Part shown: positions 58,047 to 64,000 of the stretch, piece after piece
How the letters are laid out: each line of letters begins with the position of its first letter
Position numbering within the stretch: the stretch's first letter is position 1
Assembly (NCBI GenBank): GCA_023433705.1
Contig: JAEYUC010000053.1
Location: 41,259 to 105,258, forward strand
Direction of reading: 5' to 3'
Length of the DNA stretch: 64,000 bases
From: Pseudomonadota bacterium
GTDB taxonomy: Bacteria > Pseudomonadota > Gammaproteobacteria > Steroidobacterales > Steroidobacteraceae
Translations under genes and position numbers: made by a program
Notes under the pieces: generated by a model
What the model was told of the DNA's origin: nothing
What the model saw: only the letters and a program-made list of their open reading frames with translations
The model's database searches: none

Positions 58047-59077
58047 CCCGCCAGCTCGAATCGCACGAGTTCGTTGGCACGCATCGGCACGAGTTTATGG
58101 TCTCCGCCCATCGGATACGTGGCCGGCGGGCGCCACTCCCGCTGGGCCAGGGTGATGTGGTCGGAATTGCGCGGCAGGCCGTAGAAGTCCGGCCCGAACT
58201 CGGACGCGAACCCTTCGAGCTTCTCGAGCTTGCCAACCGCGGCGAACGCCTCGGCATACAACTCGATGCCCGCGTGCGCGCTGAACATGCCCGCGCATCC
58301 GCAGGCGTTCTCCTTGGTGTGCTGCGCATGCGGCGCGCTGTCGGTGCCGAGGAAGAAACGCGGATTGCCGCTGGTCGCAGCCTCGATCAACGCCTCGCGG
58401 TCCGATTCGGTCTTGAGGATGGGCAGGCAGTAGTAGTGAGGCCGGATGCCGCCCTCGAAGATCGCGTTGCGGTTGTGGAGCAGATGCTGCGGCGTGATCG
58501 TCGCGCCCACGCCATCGCGCGCGGACTTCACGAACTCCGCCGCGCGTTTCGTCGTGATGTGTTCGAAGACGACCCGCAATTTCGGATGTCTGTCGAGTGT
58601 CGGCGCGAGCACCTCGTCGATGAACCGCGATTCGCGATCGAACACATCGACGTGGTGCGCCGTGACCTCGCCGTGCACCAAAAGGGGCATACCGACTTCG
58701 CTCATGCGCGCGAGCACCGCGTCGGCGTGTTTTATGTCAGTGACGCCGGAATCGGAGTTCGTGGTCGCCCCGGCCGGGTAAAGCTTGACGCCATGCACCG
58801 CGCCGCTGGCTTTCGCACGATCGATTTCGGCGACCTCCGTGCGATCTGTCAGATAAAGCGTCATCAGGGGAGTAAATCGCGCGCCGGCGGGCAGGGCCGC
58901 GACGATTCGTTCGCGATAAGCGAGCGCCGCGTCCGTCGTGGTGACCGGCGGCTTGAGATTCGGCATCACGATCGCACGCGCGAAACGCGCCGCCGTGAAC
59001 GGCAGCACGGCCGCGAGCGCCGCACCATCGCGCAGGTGCAGGTGCCAATCGTCCGGGCGGCGTATCCTGATTTCCAT
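58043..59077 (-). CDS. pyrC: Dihydroorotase
   Basis: The 344-residue class II dihydroorotase starts MEIRIRRPDDWHLHLRDGAA, with the HxH zinc ligands. It has HGVKLYPAGATTNSDSG carrying the carboxylated Lys, PLLVHGEVT, FEHITTK, and FFLGTDSAPHAQHTKENACG with the catalytic Asp. It closes carbamoyl-aspartate to dihydroorotate in pyrimidine synthesis. It is co-transcribed and overlapping with rnt. Divergent from aceE across a 226-bp gap. Confidence 0.97.
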   Translation of the reverse strand: MEIRIRRPDDWHLHLRDGAALAAVLPFTAARFARAIVMPNLKPPVTTTDAALAYRERIVAALPAGARFTPLMTLYLTDRTEVAEIDRAKASGAVHGVKLYPAGATTNSDSGVTDIKHADAVLARMSEVGMPLLVHGEVTAHHVDVFDRESRFIDEVLAPTLDRHPKLRVVFEHITTKRAAEFVKSARDGVGATITPQHLLHNRNAIFEGGIRPHYYCLPILKTESDREALIEAATSGNPRFFLGTDSAPHAQHTKENACGCAGMFSAHAGIELYAEAFAAVGKLEKLEGFASEFGPDFYGLPRNSDHITLAQREWRPPATYPMGGDHKLVPMRANELVRFELAG

Positions 59078-59168
59078 CGCGTTTCGCCGCTACCTGAAAA
59101 TGACTCGGAAATGTCCTGGTGTAGGCGCGCAAAACACGCCGTAAGCTGCTGTGCGGATTGAGGTTTGC

Positions 59169-59197
59169 TTGACCCGGGCGGCTCAAGAAACGATCAT
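59169..59197 (+). promoter_or_regulatory. Candidate sigma-70 promoter for aceE
   Basis: TTGACC and GATCAT are separated by 17 nt, upstream of the pyruvate dehydrogenase operon. The remaining 226-bp gap between pyrC and aceE shows no clear operator such as a PdhR site. The aceE leader would be about 100 nt. Confidence 0.4.
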
Positions 59198-59303
59198 AGC
59201 GCCCCTTGTTTTCCCAGCCCCTCTACCTCGCTGACAACGCGGCGCATGCTAACACAGCGCGCGCTGCATCCTTTGCTTTGGCGGCCATCGGAATTGGACC
59301 TGT

Positions 59304-61967
59304 ATGACGGAAATCATGAAGCTCGAAGACGTCGATCCGATCGAAACACGTGAGTGGATCGAATCGATCGACTCGGTGTTGAAGACGCAGGGCGCGGAGC
59401 GCGCGCACTACCTTCTCGAGCAGCTGATCGATTACACGCGCCGCTCCGGCGCCTACCTGCCGTTCCGGCCGAACACCGCGTATCTCAACACCATCACCCC
59501 GGGGCAGGAGCCCTCGTATCCGGGCAATCGCGAGATGGAGAAACGCATCGAGGCGTGTATCCGCTGGAACGCGCTCGCGATGGTGCTCAACGCGAACAAG
59601 CAGTCGAGCGAATACGGCGGACACCTTTCCACCTACGCCTCCTCGGCGACGCTGTACGAAGTCGGTTTCAATCATTTCTGGCGCGCGGCCTCGGCCGAGC
59701 ATCCCGGCGACATGGTGTTCGTGCAGGGCCACGCATCTCCCGGCATCTACGCGCGCGCGTTCCTCGAAGGCAGACTCTCCGAGGATCAACTCAAGCATTT
59801 CCGCCAGGAAGTCGGCGGCCACGGGATCTCGTCCTATCCACATCCCTGGCTGATGCCTGACTTCTGGCAGTTCCCCACCGTTTCGATGGGCCTGGGGCCG
59901 ATGATGGCCATCTACCAGGCGCGCTTCCAGCGCTACATGGAAAACCGCGGCATGGTGCCGGAGTCCGACCGCAAGGTCTGGGCGTTCCTCGGCGACGGCG
60001 AGATGGACGAGCCCGAGAGCATGGGCGCGCTCACGCTGCCGGTGCGCGAGAAACTCGACAACCTGGTGTTCGTCGTCAACTGCAACCTGCAGCGTCTCGA
60101 CGGCCCGGTGCGCGGCAACGGCAAGATCATCCAGGAACTCGAGGCCGCGTTCATGGGCGCGGGCTGGAACGTCATCAAGGTAGTTTGGGGTTCGCGCTGG
60201 GATCCGCTGCTGGCGCGCGACACGCAGGGCCTGCTCAAGCGCGTCATGGAAGAGTGCGTCGACGGCGAGTACCAGAACTTCAAGGCGAAGGGCGGCGCGT
60301 ACACGCGCGAGCATTTCTTCGGCAAGTATCCCGAGCTCAAGGAAATGGTCGCCAACATGTCGGACGACGACATCTGGCGTCTCAACCGCGGCGGCCACGA
60401 CGCCGTGAAGGTCTTCGCGGCCTACGCGGCGGCGAGCGCGCACAAGGGCCAGCCCACCGTCATCCTCGCGAAGACCGTCAAGGGCTTCGGCCTCGGCAAG
60501 GCGGCCGAGGGCCAGATGGTGGCGCACCAGCAGAAGAAGCTCGACGAGGAGTCGCTGCGCGCGGTGCGCGACCGGTTCAACATTCCGCTCACCGACGAGC
60601 AGGTGGGGAAGTTGTCGCTGGTCAAGCCCGCCGAGGACGCGCCGGAGATGAAATACCTGCACGAGCGCCGCAAGGCCCTCGGCGGCTATCTACCCGAGCG
60701 CAAGATCGTCGCGCACCCGCTGGTGATCCCCGAGCTCTCCGCGTTCAGCGCGCTGCTCGAGGGAACCGGCGACCGCGAGATCTCGACGACGATGGCCTTC
60801 GTGCGCATCCTCACGCAGCTCCTCAAGGACAAGAACATCGGCAAGAACGTCGTGCCGATCGTGCCCGACGAGGCGCGCACGTTCGGCATGGAAGGCCTGT
60901 TCCGCCAGATCGGCATCTACAGCTCGGCCGGGCAGCTCTACACGCCGGTCGACTCCGAACAGCTCATGTCCTATCGCGAGGACAAGAAAGGCCAGATGCT
61001 CGAAGAGGGCATCAACGAGGCGGGTTCGACCTGCTCGTGGATCGCGGCCGGTACGGCCTACGCGAATCACGGCATCCACATGGTGCCGTTCTACATCTAC
61101 TACTCGATGTTCGGCTTCCAGCGCGTCGGCGACTTCTACTGGGCCGCGGGCGACCTGCGCACGCGCGGATTCCTGATGGGCGCGACGGCCGGTCGAACTA
61201 CTCTCGCGGGCGAGGGATTGCAGCACCAGGACGGGCATAGCCTGTTGCACGCGGCCACGGTGCCGAACTGCGTCGCCTACGATCCAACCTACGCGTACGA
61301 ACTCGCCGTGATCATCCACGACGGCATGAAGCGCATGTTCGCGAACGACGAGAGCGTCTTCTATTACATCGCGGTCATGAACGAGAACTACGTTCAGCCG
61401 GCGATGCCGAAGGGCGTCGAGGAAGGCATCCTCAAGGGCATGTACCTGCTGCAGACGGGCGGCGCCGGCAAGGTGCGCGTCACGCTGATGGGATCGGGCA
61501 CGATCCTGCGCGAAGTGATCGCGGCGGCGGACATCCTCTCGAAGGAATTCGGAATCCCGTCGGACATCTACTCCGCGCCGAGCTTCTCCGAGCTGCGCCG
61601 CGAGGCGCTCGCGATCGAACGCTGGAATCGACTGCACCCCACCGAGACGGCCAAGGTGCCGTACGTCACGCAGGCGCTGTCGAAGGCCACGGGCCCGTTC
61701 ATCGCGGCCACCGATTACATGCGTGCCTGGCCGGACATGATCCGGCAGTGGGTGCCGGGCCGTTTCGTCACGCTCGGCACGGACGGCTTCGGCCGCTCCG
61801 ATGGTCGCAGCGCGTTGCGCCAGCATTTCGAGGTCGACGCGAAGAACATCGTGTACGCCTCGCTGCAGGCGCTCGCCGAGGAAGGCGCACTCGACAAGGG
61901 AACGCTCAAGGCGGCGCTCAACAAGCTCGGCCTCGACCCCAACAAGCTGGATCCGCAGAAAGCATGA
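59304..61967 (+). CDS. aceE: Pyruvate dehydrogenase E1 component, homodimeric
   Basis: The 887-residue enzyme is the homodimeric E1 that decarboxylates pyruvate with thiamine diphosphate and acetylates E2. Landmarks: RSGAYLPFRPNTAYLNTI, GGHLSTYASSATLYEVGFNH, the ThDP motif FLGDGEMDEPES to NCNLQRLDGPVRGN, KTVKGFGLGKAAEG, VPDEARTFGMEGLFRQIGIY and AGRTTLAGEGLQHQDGHSLL. Length matches E. coli AceE (887). The ATG at 59304 has only a weak GGA upstream. Its stop overlaps aceF (ATGA). Confidence 0.98.
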   Translation: MTEIMKLEDVDPIETREWIESIDSVLKTQGAERAHYLLEQLIDYTRRSGAYLPFRPNTAYLNTITPGQEPSYPGNREMEKRIEACIRWNALAMVLNANKQSSEYGGHLSTYASSATLYEVGFNHFWRAASAEHPGDMVFVQGHASPGIYARAFLEGRLSEDQLKHFRQEVGGHGISSYPHPWLMPDFWQFPTVSMGLGPMMAIYQARFQRYMENRGMVPESDRKVWAFLGDGEMDEPESMGALTLPVREKLDNLVFVVNCNLQRLDGPVRGNGKIIQELEAAFMGAGWNVIKVVWGSRWDPLLARDTQGLLKRVMEECVDGEYQNFKAKGGAYTREHFFGKYPELKEMVANMSDDDIWRLNRGGHDAVKVFAAYAAASAHKGQPTVILAKTVKGFGLGKAAEGQMVAHQQKKLDEESLRAVRDRFNIPLTDEQVGKLSLVKPAEDAPEMKYLHERRKALGGYLPERKIVAHPLVIPELSAFSALLEGTGDREISTTMAFVRILTQLLKDKNIGKNVVPIVPDEARTFGMEGLFRQIGIYSSAGQLYTPVDSEQLMSYREDKKGQMLEEGINEAGSTCSWIAAGTAYANHGIHMVPFYIYYSMFGFQRVGDFYWAAGDLRTRGFLMGATAGRTTLAGEGLQHQDGHSLLHAATVPNCVAYDPTYAYELAVIIHDGMKRMFANDESVFYYIAVMNENYVQPAMPKGVEEGILKGMYLLQTGGAGKVRVTLMGSGTILREVIAAADILSKEFGIPSDIYSAPSFSELRREALAIERWNRLHPTETAKVPYVTQALSKATGPFIAATDYMRAWPDMIRQWVPGRFVTLGTDGFGRSDGRSALRQHFEVDAKNIVYASLQALAEEGALDKGTLKAALNKLGLDPNKLDPQKA

Positions 61968-63595
61968 GCACGGTGGAAGTACGCGTCCCCGACATGGGGA
62001 ATTTCGAATCGGTGACCGTCATCGACGTGCTCGTGAAGCCGGGCGATTCGATCGACATCGACACGCCGCTCGCGACGCTCGAGACCGACAAGGCGACGAT
62101 GGACATCCCGTCGACCGCCAAGGGTGTGGTCGAGAAGGTGCACATCGCCAAGGGCGGATCGGTGTCCGCTGGCTCAGTGGTGGTCACTGTAAAGAGTGAT
62201 GCGCCGGCAGCCGCGCCGGCGAAAGCCGCGACGCCCGCGCAACCGGCGGCCGCCGCGAAAGCGGCTCCCGCCGACGCGCCGGCCCCGGCGCCCGTCAAGG
62301 AAGGGCCGGTCGAGGTGCGCGTGCCCGACATGGGCAGTTTCGATTCCGTATCCGTCATCGACGTCATGGTGAAGCCCGGCGACACCATCGACTTCGACAC
62401 GCCGCTCGCCACGCTCGAGACCGACAAGGCGACGATGGACGTGCCGTCCACCGCCAAGGGCGTCGTCGAGAAGGTCCACGTAACCAAGGGTGGGACGGTG
62501 GGCCCGGGCGCGCTCGTCGTGACCGTGAAGGGCATCGCCGCCACGGCCGCGGCGCCGGCCGCCGCGGCGCCCGCGCCGGCCAAACCGGCAGCGCCGGCCG
62601 CCGCGCCCCGCGCGGCCGCCCCGCAAGGCGTGACGCAGACGTTGCCCCTGCGCGGCGGATTGCCCGCCATCGACGAAACCAGTTTCAGCACCGCGCACGC
62701 CTCGCCGTCGGTGCGCAAGTTCGCGCGCGAACTCGGAGTGAACCTCGGCAGCGTGCGCGGCAGCGGCGAGAAGGGCCGCATCCTGCTCGACGACGTCAAG
62801 GCGTTCGTCAAGCTGGTGATGTCCGGCGGTGGCGCCGTCGCCGCAGGTCCTTCGCTGCCGAAGGTGCCGGTGGTCGATTACTCCGCGTTCGGTCCGATCG
62901 AGGTCAAGCCGCTGTCGCGCGTGCAGAAGATCTCCGGGCCGCGACTGCAGGCGGCCTGGATCAACATCCCGCACGTCACGCAATACGACGAGAGCGACAT
63001 CACCGATCTCGAAGCGCTGCGCGGCTCGCTCAAGGAGAAGGCCACGGCGCAGGGCGTGAAGGTCACGCCGCTCGCGTTCATCGTGCAGGCGGCATTGCGC
63101 GCCATGCGCGAATTCCCGGTGCTCAACAGCTCGCTCGACGAGTCCGGCCAGAATCTCATCTTCAAGCAGTTCTTCAACGTCGGTTTCGCCGCCGACACGC
63201 CGAACGGCCTGCTCGTGCCGGTGATCAAGGAAGCCGACCGCAAGAACGTGTTCGAGATCGCAGGCGCGCTCGCGTCGCTGTCGGAGAAGGCGCGCGCGGG
63301 CAAACTACCCGGCGCCGACATGCAGGGCGCGGGGTTCACGATCTCGAGCCTGGGCGGCATCGGCGGAACCGCGTTCACGCCCATCATCAACGCACCCGAG
63401 GTCGCGATCCTCGGCGTGTCGAAGGCTTCGATGAAGCCGGTGTGGAGCGGCGAGGCGTTCCAGCCCCGCCTGATGCTGCCGCTGTCGTTCTCGTATGACC
63501 ATCGCGTGATCGACGGCGCGCTCGGCGCGCGCATCACGAAATTCATCGCCGACACGCTGGCGAGACCGAAGGATCTGCTCGAGGCGATGTCGTGA
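61964..63595 (+). CDS. aceF: Dihydrolipoyllysine acetyltransferase (PDH E2)
   Basis: The 543-residue E2 has two N-terminal lipoyl domains with LETDKATMD at Lys43 and Lys155, separated by Ala/Pro-rich linkers. A peripheral subunit-binding domain (ASPSVRKFARELGVNLGSVR to GRILLDDVKAFVK) and the catalytic core ending FSYDHRVIDGALGAR with the active His follow. It transfers acetyl from lipoyl to CoA. It is coupled to aceE and to lpdA by ATGA and GTGA overlaps. Confidence 0.97.
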   Translation: MSTVEVRVPDMGNFESVTVIDVLVKPGDSIDIDTPLATLETDKATMDIPSTAKGVVEKVHIAKGGSVSAGSVVVTVKSDAPAAAPAKAATPAQPAAAAKAAPADAPAPAPVKEGPVEVRVPDMGSFDSVSVIDVMVKPGDTIDFDTPLATLETDKATMDVPSTAKGVVEKVHVTKGGTVGPGALVVTVKGIAATAAAPAAAAPAPAKPAAPAAAPRAAAPQGVTQTLPLRGGLPAIDETSFSTAHASPSVRKFARELGVNLGSVRGSGEKGRILLDDVKAFVKLVMSGGGAVAAGPSLPKVPVVDYSAFGPIEVKPLSRVQKISGPRLQAAWINIPHVTQYDESDITDLEALRGSLKEKATAQGVKVTPLAFIVQAALRAMREFPVLNSSLDESGQNLIFKQFFNVGFAADTPNGLLVPVIKEADRKNVFEIAGALASLSEKARAGKLPGADMQGAGFTISSLGGIGGTAFTPIINAPEVAILGVSKASMKPVWSGEAFQPRLMLPLSFSYDHRVIDGALGARITKFIADTLARPKDLLEAMS

Positions 63596-64000
63596 GCAAG
63601 ATCGATCTCGTAGTCCCGGATCTCGGCAACTTCGACGAGGTCGCCATCGTCGACGTGCTCATCAAGGTCGGCGACAGGATCGAAGTCGACACACCGCTCG
63701 TCACGCTCGAGACCGACAAGGCGACGATGGACGTTCCGTCCACGGCCGCCGGCACGGTGACCGAGGTGCTGGTGAAGAAGGGCGGCAAGATCGGCGCAGG
63801 CGGCATCGTCGCGCGTATCGAAGGCGTTGCTCCCGCGGCGGCGCCGGCCAAGGCTGCGGCGCCCGCTCCCGCGAAACCGGCGGCGCCTGCGCCCGCGAAA
63901 TCGGCTGCGCCCGCGACCGCTCCGGCTCCCGCGCCCGCCGCGCGCGCGGCCGCCCCGGCGACGACGCCCAAGCCGTCGCGACCGCTCAAGCCCGACGTGC
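63592..64000 (+). CDS. lpdA: Dihydrolipoyl dehydrogenase with N-terminal lipoyl domain, partial
   Basis: The 136-codon N-terminal fragment begins at a GTG overlapping the aceF stop (GTGA). It encodes a lipoyl domain, IDLVVPDLGNFDEVAIVDVL with LETDKATMDVP (Lys43), then an Ala/Pro-rich linker ending PKPSRPLKPDV at the window edge. A lipoyl-bearing E3 in this position is typical of some beta- and gammaproteobacterial PDH operons. The FAD domain itself is outside the window, so the E3 identity rests on operon position and this domain. Confidence 0.85.
   Translation, partial: MSKIDLVVPDLGNFDEVAIVDVLIKVGDRIEVDTPLVTLETDKATMDVPSTAAGTVTEVLVKKGGKIGAGGIVARIEGVAPAAAPAKAAAPAPAKPAAPAPAKSAAPATAPAPAPAARAAAPATTPKPSRPLKPDV

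Overview
The window is GC-rich bacterial chromosome (roughly two thirds G+C by eye), densely packed with genes on both strands and very rich in ATGA or GTGA start/stop overlaps. It carries a homodimeric-type pyruvate dehydrogenase E1, RNase T, lipid A-type acyl- and glycosyltransferases, type IV minor pilins, a SapC/DUF6445 pair and plant-polysaccharide hydrolases. Together these point to a Gram-negative gammaproteobacterium, perhaps near Steroidobacteraceae or Xanthomonadales. That placement is an inference; no rRNA or other phylogenetic marker is present.

Layout. 1-1.3 kb: minor pilin genes (pilW partial, pilV, fimT-like) divergent from a Fur-family regulator. 1.9-3 kb: tRNA-Thr(CGT), terminator and an LpxL-type acyltransferase. 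3-6 kb: a LytS/LytTR-type two-component pair and an acyltransferase-3 membrane protein. 6.2-8.6 kb: a degenerate EAL protein and a LysR regulator, separated by a long palindrome. 9-12.3 kb: a fatty acyl-AMP ligase with its own carrier domain plus a cytochrome P450. 12.4-16.4 kb: a divergent envelope-lipid operon (LPLAT, GT2, LAB_N, ArnT-like GT). 16.6-19.3 kb: GAF-PAS-PAS-GGDEF-EAL protein. 19.4-20.9 kb: DUF6445 and SapC. 21-27 kb: GH95, astacin-like protease, acyl-CoA dehydrogenase and small membrane proteins. 27-30 kb: ECF sigma/anti-sigma flanked by two DUF4252 paralogues. 30-35.6 kb: SDR, a membrane protein bracketed by inverted repeats, then a DesK/DesR-like pair with an ABC-2 exporter whose permease ends in a CIA30-like domain. 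36.8-39.1 kb: GMC oxidoreductase and its small subunit. 39.2-45 kb: assorted small genes and a GH20b-type hydrolase. 45-52 kb: a xylan-degradation run (DUF1080-esterase, GH43, GNAT, GH10, PEP-mutase-like). 52-57 kb: nadC with a YbhGFR-like exporter, a PuuD-type membrane protein and a DUF1289-glutaredoxin fusion. 57-59 kb: rnt and pyrC. 59.3 kb to the end: aceE-aceF-lpdA.

Recurrent structure. Four distinct long-armed palindromic elements lie at gene boundaries (7585-7670, 30767-30808 with 31394-31452, 36781-36836 with a half copy at 39151-39176, and 52145-52242). They share GGTGCC or GGGACAG ends and repeatedly supply or abut neighbouring stop codons. No transposase is in the window, so they look like REP/MITE-type elements moved in trans. 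These elements, the permease-CIA30 fusion, the DUF1289-Grx fusion under a run-on rnt frame, and the P450/acyl-adenylate pair are the least conventional features. No CRISPR array, prophage, rRNA or intact insertion sequence was seen.
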